Assembly: GCA_013823325.1 (NCBI GenBank)
Contig: PNLY01000034.1
Coordinates: 1 to 51,878, forward strand
Origin: Methylobacterium sp.
GTDB lineage: Bacteria > Pseudomonadota > Alphaproteobacteria > Rhizobiales > Beijerinckiaceae
DNA: 51,878 bases
Direction of reading: 5' to 3'
The notes beneath the pieces were generated by a model. That model made no database searches, was not told the origin of the DNA, and saw only the letters and a list, made by a program, of their open reading frames with translations. A program made the translations under genes and the position numbers. This document shows, one piece after another, positions 8,535 to 17,652 of the stretch. Each line of letters starts with the position of its first letter. The stretch's first letter is position 1.

Positions 8535-10361
8535 CTAGAACTCGGCCCAGCCGTCGTCACCCCGGCCGCCATTGGCCACCCTGGCGCGCGGCAGCGGCAT
8601 GGGTCTGGCAGGCGCGGGCGTGGCTTTCATCGCCGGCAGGACCGAGCGCAGCTCGGCCGCCAGTCGCGCCGGCTGGTCGCCGCCGCCGAGCTGGAAGGCG
8701 CCGACCAGCGCCGCCAGCGCCTGAGTCTCGCCCTGGAGATCGCGCGACAGCTTCGAGCTGGCGTCGGCCATCAGCGAGTTGCGCTGGGTGATCTCGTCCA
8801 TATGGGCGACGGTCTTGGCCATCTCCTCGACGCCGTTGGCCTGCTCGGTCGCCGCGCTCGAGATCTCGGCGATGGTCCCGGCGACCCGGTTGGCCGCATC
8901 GACGATCTCGTCGAGCGTGCGGCCGGCATCCTTGACCAGCTGGACGCCGGAGCGGACCTGCTCGCTCGAATTGGCGATCAGCGACTTGATGCCGTTGGCC
9001 GATTCGCTGGAGCGGCCGGCGAGCGCCCGAACCTCGGAGGCGACGACCGCAAAGCCCCGGCCAGCGTCGCCGGCCCGCGCCGCCTCGACCGCGGCGTTGA
9101 GCGCGAGCAGGTTGGTCTGGAACGAGATCTCGTCGATCATCGAGATGATGTCGGCGATCGAGGCCGAGGCCTGCTCGATCCGGCCCATCGCCGCCACCGC
9201 ATCGGTGACGATCGCCCCGCCGCGCGAGGCCACCGTCTTGGCTTCGTCGCCAAGCGCCGCCGCCTGGCGCGAATTGCCGGCGCTGGTCTTGATCGAGGCG
9301 GCGAGCTCCTCGGTCGTCGCCGCCGTCTCCTGCAAGCTCGCAGCCTGGGACTCGGCGCGCTCGGCGAGCTCGACGCTCTCGCTCGCCATCTTGTCGGCGG
9401 CGGCCCCGACCTTGCCCGAGATCACGCCGACGGCGCTGATCATCTGCGCCATCGTCTCGATCAGTTCGTTGATACCGCCGCAGAGGACCGCGACCTCGCC
9501 CTCCTTGCCGGCCATGTCGATGCGGCTCGTCAGGTCCTTGTCCTTGGCCCGGCCGATCACGCTCTGCGCCTCGCCGACCGCCTTGGCGAGCTGGCGCGCC
9601 GCCTTCTGCTCGGTGATGTCGGTGGCATATTTCACCACCTTGGTCGGCCGGCCCTTGGCGTCCATGATCGGGTTGTAGCTCGCCTGGATCCAGACCTCGC
9701 GGCCGCCCTTGCCGAAGCGCTGGTACTGGCCGGAATCGTATTCGCCGCGGCCGAGCTTCTCCCAGAAGGCGCGGTATTCCGGCGAGCTGCGATAGGCCGC
9801 ATCGCAGAACATGCCGTGATGCTTGCCCCTGATCTCATCGAGGCTGTAGCCGGTGACCGCGAGGAAGTTCTCGTTGGCGTCGAGAATATGGCCGTCGAGC
9901 GTGAACTCGATCACCGCCATCGCCTTGCGGATCGCCGAGACCTGCCCGGCCATGTCGGCTTCGTGGTTCTTCTGCTCGGTGATCACCGTTGCGAACTTGA
10001 TCACCTTGACCGGCTTGCCGCCGGAATCGAGCACCGGATTGTAACTCGCCTCGATCCAGAGCTCCCGACCGTCGGCGCCGACGCGCAGGAACTGGCGCGC
10101 CTCGTATTCGCCGCGCGCCAGCCGCGCCCAGAACGCCTTGTACTCGGCGCTCGCGGCTTCTTCCTTGGTGACGAAGATGCTGTGATGGCGCCCGCGCACC
10201 TGATCGAGCGTATAGCCCATCGCCTTCAGGAAGTTCTCGTTGGCATCGAGGATCGTGCCGTCGAGGGCAAAGCTGATCACCGCTGTCGAACGGTTCAGCG
10301 CCGCAATTTCAGCGGCGAGAGCCCGGCGCGAGGCGCCGCTCCCGAAAGGATTGAGTCGCAT
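8535..10361 (-). CDS. Soluble methyl-accepting chemotaxis protein with two PAS domains
   Basis: 608 residues, no transmembrane segment. Two consecutive PAS-PAC units (about residues 20-135 and 140-255) are near copies of each other, each with [22 protein letters not shown] and [23 protein letters not shown] strands. A short HAMP-like stretch follows, then the signalling domain with the hairpin tip [23 protein letters not shown] (given in part). It senses a cytoplasmic cue such as redox or oxygen state and controls CheA. The tail ends DDGWAEF, a WxxF-type pentapeptide like those that tether CheR/CheB in high-abundance receptors. No che genes are adjacent. Confidence 0.92.
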   Translation of the reverse strand: MRLNPFGSGASRRALAAEIAALNRSTAVISFALDGTILDANENFLKAMGYTLDQVRGRHHSIFVTKEEAASAEYKAFWARLARGEYEARQFLRVGADGRELWIEASYNPVLDSGGKPVKVIKFATVITEQKNHEADMAGQVSAIRKAMAVIEFTLDGHILDANENFLAVTGYSLDEIRGKHHGMFCDAAYRSSPEYRAFWEKLGRGEYDSGQYQRFGKGGREVWIQASYNPIMDAKGRPTKVVKYATDITEQKAARQLAKAVGEAQSVIGRAKDKDLTSRIDMAGKEGEVAVLCGGINELIETMAQMISAVGVISGKVGAAADKMASESVELAERAESQAASLQETAATTEELAASIKTSAGNSRQAAALGDEAKTVASRGGAIVTDAVAAMGRIEQASASIADIISMIDEISFQTNLLALNAAVEAARAGDAGRGFAVVASEVRALAGRSSESANGIKSLIANSSEQVRSGVQLVKDAGRTLDEIVDAANRVAGTIAEISSAATEQANGVEEMAKTVAHMDEITQRNSLMADASSKLSRDLQGETQALAALVGAFQLGGGDQPARLAAELRSVLPAMKATPAPARPMPLPRARVANGGRGDDGWAEF

Positions 10362-10734
10362 ACGTCACACCCCACCCCAATAAGATAAAATGGGCTGGAA
10401 ATGGTTGAGGAATAGATAACGCAAAAAGTGTCGCCAGAGGCAATACGCTAGACGTACGACCAAACCGCTCGATCGACGCCTAGCGAAGCTGGTGCATATT
10501 CATTAGTGCAGGAATGACAACCCATACTGTAATATAAAAACCGGACAAGAGCGTCTAGATGCGTTCGACCATTTAGGAAAGCGGCTTTCCGCAACTCACG
10601 AGACAGCGCATCGCAAGAACGGTCCGATGCCGGCACGACCGTTGGCCCGCAAGAGACTGCACGTACCGCGAGTATAATCTGCCACTGCCACCTGAAGAAG
10701 CGCAGCCCGCGGCACATGATGAATCTCTACGCTC
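10362..10734. other. 373-bp intergenic region between divergently read functions
   Basis: Lower in GC than the flanks. One open frame of 89 codons on the minus strand has no recognisable protein and poor codon bias. The sequence upstream of the chemotaxis gene (aataagataaaatgg around 10380) is AT-rich and probably carries its promoter. Nothing else seen. Confidence 0.5.
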
Positions 10735-11499
10735 TCAGCCCTTCAGCCGTGCCCGCTCGACCTCGACCATCGCCTTCACGGCCGCTGTCGCCAGCGCCAG
10801 CTTCTCCGGATCACGCGAGCGGATGACGACATTGGTGTCGGGGCCGGTCTCCGACCAGAACGGGTAGGAGCCGATCGAGCAGTCGGGATGCGCCTTGGCG
10901 ATCTCGGCGAGCGGCGTGCCGATGTCGCCTTCGCGCAGGCCGGCCTGCACCGTCTCCGACAGGATCCTGGCGCCGGTCTTCAATGTCGGCCCGACGACGT
11001 CGAGCATCGCCTGCATGATCGCCGGCACCCCGGCCATGACATGGACATTGCCGATCGTGAAGCCCGGCGCCTTCGACACCGAATTGGCGATCAGGTCGGC
11101 GCCCGCCGGGATGCGCGTCATCCGCATCCTGGCTTCGTTGAGCTGGTCCTTGGGGAAACGCTCCAGCAGCATGTCGATCGCGCGCTGATCGTAATCGATC
11201 GGCACGCCGAAGGCGGTGGCGACCGCATCCGCCGTGATGTCGTCATGGGTCGGGCCGATGCCGCCGGTCGTGAAGACATAGGTGTAGCGCGAGCGCAGCG
11301 CGTTCAGCGCCGAGACGATCTCGTCGGTCAGGTCGGGCACGACGCGGACCTCGCGCAGCTCGATGCCGATATTGGTCAGGTACTCGGCGATGTAGCCGAT
11401 GTTCTTGTCCTTGGTCCGGCCGGACAGGATCTCGTCGCCGATCACCAGGATCGCCGCGGTGACCACAGGCTGGAAGGCGGGCGCTGGCGCTGCCGTCAT
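10735..11499 (-). CDS. CinA N-terminal/MoaB-Mog domain protein
   Basis: 254 residues of the competence/damage-inducible protein CinA N-terminal type, which shares the MoaB/Mog molybdopterin-binding fold. Visible are AAILVIGDEILSGRTKDKN at the start, TTGGIGPTHDDITADAVA (the molybdopterin/nucleotide site GGxGPTxDD) and MAGVPAIMQAML. It lacks the C-terminal CinA deamidase domain, so it is the short form common in Alphaproteobacteria. The start at 11499 (MTAAPAPAF) has AGGA eight nt upstream; a longer in-frame start exists 96 nt further up. Confidence 0.88.
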   Translation of the reverse strand: MTAAPAPAFQPVVTAAILVIGDEILSGRTKDKNIGYIAEYLTNIGIELREVRVVPDLTDEIVSALNALRSRYTYVFTTGGIGPTHDDITADAVATAFGVPIDYDQRAIDMLLERFPKDQLNEARMRMTRIPAGADLIANSVSKAPGFTIGNVHVMAGVPAIMQAMLDVVGPTLKTGARILSETVQAGLREGDIGTPLAEIAKAHPDCSIGSYPFWSETGPDTNVVIRSRDPEKLALATAAVKAMVEVERARLKG

Positions 11500-11626
11500 G
11501 GGCTTGTTCCTGCTGTTCTCGTTCGCCCCAATCTGCAAGCGAGCTAAGCCGCTTGCGGGCGATTGCTCAAGCGGCGCGCGGGTCGGGGCCGCCATGCGCG
11601 CGCGGCGGGCGTGTCAGGTGCGGGTC

Positions 11627-12478
11627 TCAGGCGCTCTTGCGCTCGTAGACGAGGTTGAGCCGGGTCTGGGCGACCAGCGTGTAGCCCTTGCTCTCCAGCA
11701 GGGCGGGCAGGTCCGCCTGCCAGCGGTCGCGCGAATCCTCGACGATGACGAAGCCGGGCCAGAGCGCCTCGGGGGCATCGCGCAGGAAGGGTTCGAGGAT
11801 CAGGTCCTCGGCGCCCTCGACGTCGAGCTTGATCGCGTCGATCCGCTCATAGCCCTCGCTCTGCACCAGCGCGAGCAGGGTCGTCGCCGGCACCCTGACC
11901 GAGTTCGCATTGCTGGAGCGCAGGATGCGCACGCTCGATTCGCCCTTGTTGGCGGGATCGAGGAAGAGCGTCAGCTCGCCCGGCTTGTCGGCGAGCGCAC
12001 AGGCGATCGCCTTGACCGTGCCGAACGGGTTCTGGGCGATGTTGTAGGTCAGCCGCGCGAAGATGTCGGGCTGCGGCTCGACCGCGAGGATGCGCGCGCC
12101 CCGCCCGGCCCGCGCCGCAACAAACAGCGAATAGGCGCCGATATTGGCGCCGACATCGATGAAGCTGAAGCCGTCACGAATGCGCGAGGCCAGCAGCTCG
12201 CGCTCCTGGGCGTCGAAATATTGCGGCGTGAACAGCACCCGCTTCTCGCAGACATTGCCCTCCGGATAGAGCCGCATCTGCGCGCCGAGCGCCTCGATGT
12301 CGACGGGCTGCCCCTTGAGCCGGTTGAGTCCGAGGCGGCGCAGCGCGAAGGCGACCTTGCGGCCGAAAAAGGAGCCGGAGGCGCAGCGCGTCCAGCCGAT
12401 GATGCGGGCGATGAGCCCCTGCGGCGCGAAGGTGCCGAAAGGCTGTTCCTCGGCCGGTCTGATCTCATTGAGTGCCAT
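11627..12478 (-). CDS. FkbM-family SAM-dependent methyltransferase
   Basis: About 283 residues. SAM-binding motif I is FIDVGANIGAYSLF, motif II ILAVEPQPDIFARL, and IDAIKLDVEGAEDLIL is the signature of the FkbM family, which O-methylates sugars or polyketide-like acceptors. The acceptor is unknown. Two starts are possible: ATG 12478 (MALNEIRP) or GTG 12556; neither has a strong ribosome site, and I prefer the shorter. It is divergent from methionine aminopeptidase. Confidence 0.85.
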   Translation of the reverse strand: MALNEIRPAEEQPFGTFAPQGLIARIIGWTRCASGSFFGRKVAFALRRLGLNRLKGQPVDIEALGAQMRLYPEGNVCEKRVLFTPQYFDAQERELLASRIRDGFSFIDVGANIGAYSLFVAARAGRGARILAVEPQPDIFARLTYNIAQNPFGTVKAIACALADKPGELTLFLDPANKGESSVRILRSSNANSVRVPATTLLALVQSEGYERIDAIKLDVEGAEDLILEPFLRDAPEALWPGFVIVEDSRDRWQADLPALLESKGYTLVAQTRLNLVYERKSA

Positions 12479-12600
12479 CGGCGCGCTGTACACCCCAAGC
12501 GCGGGCGGCGCCAGCGGCTTGATCGGTCCCGTCCGGTGTCCCGATGCTTGCGCCACCCGCTAAACCCAATAGATAAGGAGGTCTAGGAGCGGCCTCCGGA

Positions 12601-13425
12601 ATGACCTTGAACGAATCGATCTCGCGCGGGCGGCGCGACCCCGCCATCAAGCTGCATGGCCCCGAAGCCTTCGCGGCGATGCGCAAGGCTGGGCAGCTCA
12701 CGGCGCGCGGTCTCGACATGCTCGCCGGCGAGGTCAAGCCCGGCGTGACCACCCAGCGCCTCGACGACCTCGCCTTCCAGTTCGCCATGGACCACGGCGC
12801 CTATCCGGCGACCCTGTTCTACCGCGGCTACACCAAGTCGATCTGCACCTCGATCAACCACGTCGTCTGTCACGGCATCCCCGACGACAAGCCGATGCGC
12901 GACGGCGACATCGTCAACATCGACTACACGCTGATCGTCGATGGCTGGCATGGCGATTCGAGCCGGATGTTCGCGGTCGGCGACATCCCGCGCAAGGCCG
13001 AGCGGCTGGTCGAGATCACCTATGAGAGCCTGCTGCGCGGCATCCGCGTCGTGCGTCCCGGAGCCACCACCGGCGATATCGGCTTCGCCATCCAGCGCTA
13101 TGCCGAGGGCGAGCGTTGCTCGGTGGTGCGCGATTTCTGCGGCCACGGCCTTGGCCAGGTCTTCCACGACGCGCCGAACATCCTGCACTATGGCAGCCCC
13201 GGCGAAGGCGTCGAGCTCAAGCCCGGCATGCTCTTCACCATCGAGCCGATGATCAATCTCGGCAAGGCGAGCGTGAAAGTGCTCTCCGACGGCTGGACCG
13301 CTGTAACCCGCGATCGCTCGCTCTCGGCCCAGTTCGAGCACACGGTCGGCGTGACGGAGACGGGCTGCGAGATCTTCACGCTCTCGCCCGCCGGCCTCGA
13401 CAACCCGCTCGCGCCGCGCCCATGA
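12601..13425 (+). CDS. map: Type I methionine aminopeptidase
   Basis: 274 residues. It removes the initiator methionine from nascent proteins using two divalent metals. Metal ligands are visible in order: the D of [19 protein letters not shown] (two aspartates), the H of [16 protein letters not shown], the E of FTIEPM and the E of FEHTVGVTE. The substrate-pocket histidine is in [14 protein letters not shown]. An AAGGAGGT ribosome site lies about 20 nt before the ATG and a TAGGAG closer. The stop overlaps the radC start (ATGA), so the two are translationally coupled. Confidence 0.95.
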   Translation: MTLNESISRGRRDPAIKLHGPEAFAAMRKAGQLTARGLDMLAGEVKPGVTTQRLDDLAFQFAMDHGAYPATLFYRGYTKSICTSINHVVCHGIPDDKPMRDGDIVNIDYTLIVDGWHGDSSRMFAVGDIPRKAERLVEITYESLLRGIRVVRPGATTGDIGFAIQRYAEGERCSVVRDFCGHGLGQVFHDAPNILHYGSPGEGVELKPGMLFTIEPMINLGKASVKVLSDGWTAVTRDRSLSAQFEHTVGVTETGCEIFTLSPAGLDNPLAPRP

Positions 13426-14012
13426 AGACCAGCGGCAACGGCACCTCAGCCCCGCTTGCCGCCGCCCCGGACGAGGCCCCGCCGCACCATCTCGGCCATC
13501 GCGACCGCCTGCGCCAGCGCTTCCTCGATGCCGGCGACGCCGCTTTGCCCGATTACGAGCTGCTCGAGCTGCTGCTCTTCCGCTCGATCCCGCGGCGCGA
13601 CGTCAAGCCGCTCGCCAAGCAGCTGATCCAGCATTTCGGCTCCTTCGCCGAGGTGATCGGGGCGCCGCTCACGCGGCTGCAGGAGGTCGACGGCGTCGGC
13701 GAGAGCGCCGCGCTCGACCTCAAGATCGTCGAGGCGGTGCTGAAGCGGGCGATGAAGGGCCAGGTCGCCAAGAAGCCGGTGCTCTCCTCCTGGTCGGCAG
13801 TGATCGACTATTGCCGCCTCGCCATGGCCTTCGCCGAGCGCGAGCAGTTCCGCATCCTCTTCCTCGACAAGAAGAACGCGCTGATCGCCGACGAGGTACA
13901 GCAGACCGGCACGGTCGATCACACCCCGGTCTATCCGCGCGAGGTGATGCGCCGGGCGCTGGAGCTTTCGGCGACCGCCTTGATTCTGGTCCATAATCAC
14001 CCCACTCACTGA
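13422..14012 (+). pseudogene. radC: radC, truncated at the JAMM motif by element insertion
   Basis: 196 residues remain. The N-terminal UPF0758 region ([22 protein letters not shown]) and the helix-hairpin-helix [13 protein letters not shown] are intact. The JAB/MPN domain proceeds normally to ALILVHNHP and is then cut: RadC proteins continue HNHPSGDPxPSxxD, while here the frame reads HNHPTH and stops. The distal JAMM residues and the C-terminus are missing, so metal binding is lost unless the element supplies an alternative end, which is not seen here. Integrase begins 189 nt downstream. RadC's cellular role remains unclear in the literature. Confidence 0.9.
13983..14012. other. Left attachment junction (attL) in radC
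   Basis: The last radC-like bases, ATTCTGGTCCATAATCACCC (13983-14002), use ATT, CAT and AAT codons, unlike the GC-ending codons of the rest of radC. This suggests that the crossover core came from the element rather than the host. Homology to RadC ends right after it. The matching attR should lie to the right of this window. Junction position is accurate to perhaps 20 bp. Confidence 0.65.
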
Positions 14013-14201
14013 TTTTGATCCCGCTCGATCACGCTCAAGCACGTTGAAACACTAGGGAGTTAGTGATTTTTAGCCCTTGCGTAGTGGGGGTGGTTTTGGC
14101 AAATTGGGGGCTGTAAGAGGGGTAACAAACGGCCTTCCGCTCCCAGCAAGCGATCCCTGTTTCTCCCCGACCGATCCCAGTCCCGGAAAGGAGGAAACGC
14201 C

Positions 14202-15443
14202 ATGGCCGCACTCACCGACACCACGATCCGACATGCGCTCAAGCGCGTCGAGATAAGCCAGAAGCAGGAAAACCTCGCCGATGGCGAAGGACGCGGCACC
14301 GGCCGTCTCGTCCTCGTTCTCAAGCCCATGCCGAAGCGCGTCACCGCCGACTGGATGGCGCAACAATGGCGCGACGGTAAGCGCACGAAGAAGAAGCTCG
14401 GCGCCTATCCCTCAATGTCGCTCGCCCAGGCCCGCGAAATCTTCAAGCGCGACTTTGCCGACGTCATCCAGAAAGGCCGGAGCATCAAGATCGCCACCGA
14501 CACGCGCCCCGGCACGGTCGCCGATCTGTTCGAGGGCTATGTCGCCGCGCTCAAGGACGCCGGGAAGCCTTCTTGGAAGGAGACCGAAAAGGGTCTCAAC
14601 AAGATCGCCGACACGCTTGGGCGCAATCGCCTCGCCCGCGAGATCGAGGCCGAGGAGATCATCGAGCTGATCCGCCCGATCTACGATCGCGGCGCGAAGT
14701 CGATGGCCGACCATGTGCGCTCCTATCTCCATGCCGCCTTCGCCTGGGGCATGAAGTCCGACAACGATTATCGGCAGCAGTCCTCCCGCCGCTTCCGCAT
14801 CCCCTTCAATCCAGCGACAGGCATTCCGACCGAGCCCAAGGTCCAAGGCACGCGCTGGCTCGACGAGGATGAGTTCGTCCAGCTCTATCGTTGGCTCGAA
14901 TGCCCCGATACGCCGGTCCATCCGTCCTACCCGCGCGCCGTGCAGATCATCATGCTGACCGGCCAGCGCGTCGAGGAGATCGCGCGCCTGCATGTCGATC
15001 AATGGGACGCCAAGGAGCGGATCATCGACTGGTCGAAGACCAAGAACGACCAGCCACACGCCGTTCCAGTGCCGTTGCTCGCCGCCGAATTGATCGAGTC
15101 GATCACGCCGAACGAATGGGGATGGTATTTCCCGTCGGCCAAAGACCCGTCAAAGCCGGTCAGCCACGGTACGCTCTATAGCTTCGTCTGGCGTCAGCGG
15201 GACCGCGGCGTGATCCCCTATGCGACGAACCGCGATCTCCGCCGCACCTTCAAGACGCTCGCCGGCAAGGCGGGCATATCGAAGGAAATCCGCGATCGCC
15301 TCCAGAACCACGCGCTGCAGGACGTCAGCTCCAAGCATTACGACCGCTGGCACTATATGGTCGAGAAGCGCGCGGGCATGGCGAAGTGGGACAAGTTCGT
15401 CCGCGCCATGCTGGCGAAGAAGCGCCTGAAGGCGGCCGCGTGA
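14202..15443 (+). CDS. int: Tyrosine site-specific integrase of the element
   Basis: 413 residues. An N-terminal arm-binding domain typical of P4-like/DUF4102 integrases (RTKKKLGAYPSMSLAQAREI, residues about 65-85) is followed by a core-binding helical domain and the catalytic domain. Catalytic residues: R in LTGQRVEEIARL, RDLRRTFKTLAG supplying the second arginine (with R in place of the usual first H), then LQNHALQDVSSKHYDRW containing the H and the tyrosine nucleophile. It presumably integrates and excises the element at radC. Ribosome site AAAGGAGG lies 9 nt before ATG. The stop overlaps the YhcG start (TGATG). Confidence 0.93.
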   Translation: MAALTDTTIRHALKRVEISQKQENLADGEGRGTGRLVLVLKPMPKRVTADWMAQQWRDGKRTKKKLGAYPSMSLAQAREIFKRDFADVIQKGRSIKIATDTRPGTVADLFEGYVAALKDAGKPSWKETEKGLNKIADTLGRNRLAREIEAEEIIELIRPIYDRGAKSMADHVRSYLHAAFAWGMKSDNDYRQQSSRRFRIPFNPATGIPTEPKVQGTRWLDEDEFVQLYRWLECPDTPVHPSYPRAVQIIMLTGQRVEEIARLHVDQWDAKERIIDWSKTKNDQPHAVPVPLLAAELIESITPNEWGWYFPSAKDPSKPVSHGTLYSFVWRQRDRGVIPYATNRDLRRTFKTLAGKAGISKEIRDRLQNHALQDVSSKHYDRWHYMVEKRAGMAKWDKFVRAMLAKKRLKAAA

Positions 15444-16801
15444 TGACGCGACCGCCCAAATCCCCCGCCCCGCGTCGCGCCGGGACAGCCGCGCCGGCCG
15501 CCGACATCGACCCGCAAAGCTATGCAGCCTTCGTCGGCGACCTGAAGCAAAGGATCATCGAAGCCCGGCATCGCGCCAGCCTGTCGGTCAACCGCGAGAT
15601 GATCCTGCTCTACTGGACCATCGGGCGGGATATTCTCACCCGGCAGGAGCGCGAGGGTTGGGGCGCCAAGGTCGTCGACCGGCTGGCCGGGGATCTCCGT
15701 CAGGCGTTCCCCGAAATGACCGGGCTTTCTTCCCGAAACCTCAAATATATGCGGGCCTTGGCCGATGCCTGGCCCGATCCCGAAATTGTGCAACGGGTCG
15801 TTGCACAATTGCCCTGGGGCCATAACGTCAGCCTGCTCGATACCGTGAAGGCGCCCGAAGAACGCGCCTGGTATGCCCGACAGGCCATCGAACATGGCTG
15901 GACGCGCCCCGTCCTCGTCCATCAGATCGAGAGCAATCTGTTCGTCCGCCAAGGCAGCGCGCTCACCAATTTCTCACGAACCTTGCCGGCCGCGCAATCC
16001 GAGCTTGCCCAACAGATTCTCAAAGACCCATACACCTTCGACTTCCTCTCGCTCGGCCCGGACATGCTGGAACGCGATCTGGAGCGCGGGCTGATCGAAC
16101 ATCTGCGCGCGATGATCCTCGAACTCGGCAAGGGCTTCGCCTTCGTCGGGAGCCAGTATCATCTCGAAGTCGGCGGTCAGGATTATTATCTCGACCTGCT
16201 TTTCTATCACCTCCGTCTGCGCTGCTTCGTGGTGATCGAGCTGAAGATCGAGGACTTCAAGCCCGAGTTCGCGGGCAAGATGAACTTCTACCTCTCGGCC
16301 GTTGACGACCAGCTCCGTCACCCGGACGACCAGCCGACCATCGGCATCATTCTCTGCAAGGGCCGCAACGAGGTGATCGTCGAATACACCTTGCGCGACA
16401 CCAGCAAGCCGATGGGCGTCGCGCAATACCGGCTGTCGCCGGGCCTGCCGCCACAGCTTCAACGCGACCTGCCGACCGTCGAGGAGTTGGCGCGCGAATT
16501 TCCGCTCATGTCCGTCGTCAAGCTGCGCATCGAGATCGAGCGGACCTTGCGGGATTTCCTGATCGACAATGGCGGCACGCCGGAACGACCGGCCGGTATC
16601 GGCGAAATGGTGAGCGCCTTGCAGAAGCGCGAGATCGCACCCGCCAGTACGACACCGTTCCTCGCTTCGCTCCGCGTCATGCTGGAAGCCTCGCATGGTG
16701 TCGATGTGGACGGGACAAGCGCACAGCGCGCGATCGATGTCGGCACGACGTTCCTGGCGGAACTGAGGGAGCTGCGGGCGCGTGGCGGAAAGGACGGCTG
16801 A
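15443..16801 (+). CDS. YhcG/DUF1016 family PDDEXK nuclease domain protein
   Basis: 452 residues. The N-terminal DUF1016 helical domain (residues 25-190) contains LLYWTIGRDIL and LSSRNLKYMRALADAWPD. The C-terminal PDDEXK core has D251 and the ELK motif (E266, K268) in YYLDLLFYHLRLRCFVVIELK, given here as two nearby strands. Family members are found in defence islands and near restriction systems; some are phage-exclusion candidates. The start overlaps the integrase stop (TGATG), so this nuclease is expressed with recombination functions. That coupling suggests a role in element protection or DNA processing, which is inference. Confidence 0.85.
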   Translation: MTRPPKSPAPRRAGTAAPAADIDPQSYAAFVGDLKQRIIEARHRASLSVNREMILLYWTIGRDILTRQEREGWGAKVVDRLAGDLRQAFPEMTGLSSRNLKYMRALADAWPDPEIVQRVVAQLPWGHNVSLLDTVKAPEERAWYARQAIEHGWTRPVLVHQIESNLFVRQGSALTNFSRTLPAAQSELAQQILKDPYTFDFLSLGPDMLERDLERGLIEHLRAMILELGKGFAFVGSQYHLEVGGQDYYLDLLFYHLRLRCFVVIELKIEDFKPEFAGKMNFYLSAVDDQLRHPDDQPTIGIILCKGRNEVIVEYTLRDTSKPMGVAQYRLSPGLPPQLQRDLPTVEELAREFPLMSVVKLRIEIERTLRDFLIDNGGTPERPAGIGEMVSALQKREIAPASTTPFLASLRVMLEASHGVDVDGTSAQRAIDVGTTFLAELRELRARGGKDG

Positions 16802-17065
16802 ATGTTCCGCCGTCTGGCCGCCTGGATCGATAAGCGAAGACAGATTCGCCAACGCTGGCAGCAGGACGCGCGGGCGATGATCGCGACGCACGGCCATCAC
16901 GCCTATTATGAAGCGCAGCGCCTCGCCGCACGCAGCCGCGCGCAGGGAAACAGGTCCGAGTTCTGGCATTGGGCCAAGGTCGCGTCAGAGGTCGCCCGCC
17001 TGTCCCCTGTCGTGGAAATGGACATGAACGTGGTGCAGGCCATCGCCGATGAGGAAATGCGATAG
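16802..17065 (+). CDS. Hypothetical basic protein, 87 aa
   Basis: Begins immediately after the YhcG stop codon (ATG at 16802), so probably the third gene of the int operon. It is rich in arginine and alanine, with RRQIRQRWQQDARAMIATHG and AYYEAQRLAARSRAQG followed by WHWAKVASEVARL; predicted all-helical. It is not recognised as a known domain. The positive charge may indicate nucleic-acid binding, but no motif proves this. A partner role with YhcG is inferred only from position. Confidence 0.65.
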   Translation: MFRRLAAWIDKRRQIRQRWQQDARAMIATHGHHAYYEAQRLAARSRAQGNRSEFWHWAKVASEVARLSPVVEMDMNVVQAIADEEMR

Positions 17066-17226
17066 CTCCGGCATCCATGATGGTGGGGGAAAGCCTTCCC
17101 CCTGGCCGGCGCCAAGGTCACCGGCACACCCCCTTCTGCGGGGAGACCCCGCAACGCCCCCATGGCAGGCGATCGTCCCGCGCGATCGTCAAAGCATGAG
17201 ATGCCCGAGAAGAAGAAGGCGACCGA

Positions 17227-17484
17227 ATGCGATTCCTGTTTCCTCATAGTCACGCCTTTCGGAAGGGCCGCGTGACCGTCGACGATGACGGGCAAGCCGC
17301 GCCCGACTGCCTGGTCGAGTTCGGCGATGGCGTCACCGTCATCGCGGAGTGGCACGCCGAGGGCGATGCCATCCGTCTCGCCGTTCCCGACTATCGCACC
17401 GCGCGCGGGACGCTGGTCACGGCACAGACCTGGCGGCTCGCCAAGGGCAAGGACGGCAACTGGCGCTCGGAGCGCGTGGCCTGA
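17227..17484 (+). CDS. Hypothetical protein, 85 aa
   Basis: Predicted small beta-rich protein: FRKGRVTVDDDGQAAPDCLVEF, DGVTVIAEWHAEGDAIRLAV and a terminal W-rich strand (fragments quoted in order). The start ATG 17227 has a GAAGAAGAAGG purine run upstream. Codon use matches the element. I do not recognise a family. It is separated from the int operon by 161 bp and from ardC by a structured leader, so it may be transcribed alone. Confidence 0.6.
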   Translation: MRFLFPHSHAFRKGRVTVDDDGQAAPDCLVEFGDGVTVIAEWHAEGDAIRLAVPDYRTARGTLVTAQTWRLAKGKDGNWRSERVA

Positions 17485-17568
17485 TTAGAAAGCCTGTCCC
17501 AACCGTATGCGCGACGTGTGGCTCATCAACGCGGACGCGGTGCTCGGGCAAAGCGCGGCGCCTGAAAT

Positions 17569-17652
17569 CCTAGAGTGAGAGTGCGGACGGGTTTGCCGTG
17601 ACGGGTCGAGGGCTGGGAGAGAGGCTTCCGGCGCCCGTCGCGGAGAACCGCG
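17569..17652 (+). promoter_or_regulatory. GAGAG leader A, before ardC
   Basis: Begins CCTAGAGTGAGAG, shared almost exactly with leader B. A second purine box GGGAGAGAGGCTTCCGGCG follows at about 17615. TGACGGG (17599-17605) pairs with CCCGTCG (17634-17640; outermost pair a wobble) around the second box, then CGGAG leads to the ATG. Same plan as leaders B-E. Confidence 0.55.

Noticed and set aside
8802..10388. 528-codon frame opposite the chemoreceptor gene
   Set aside because: The composition (R, D, L, G rich) is a mirror of the true coding strand, which has full PAS and MCP signatures.
10448..10717. 89-codon minus-strand frame in the spacer before the CinA-like gene
   Set aside because: No ribosome site, unusual residue composition, no known domain; more likely noncoding.
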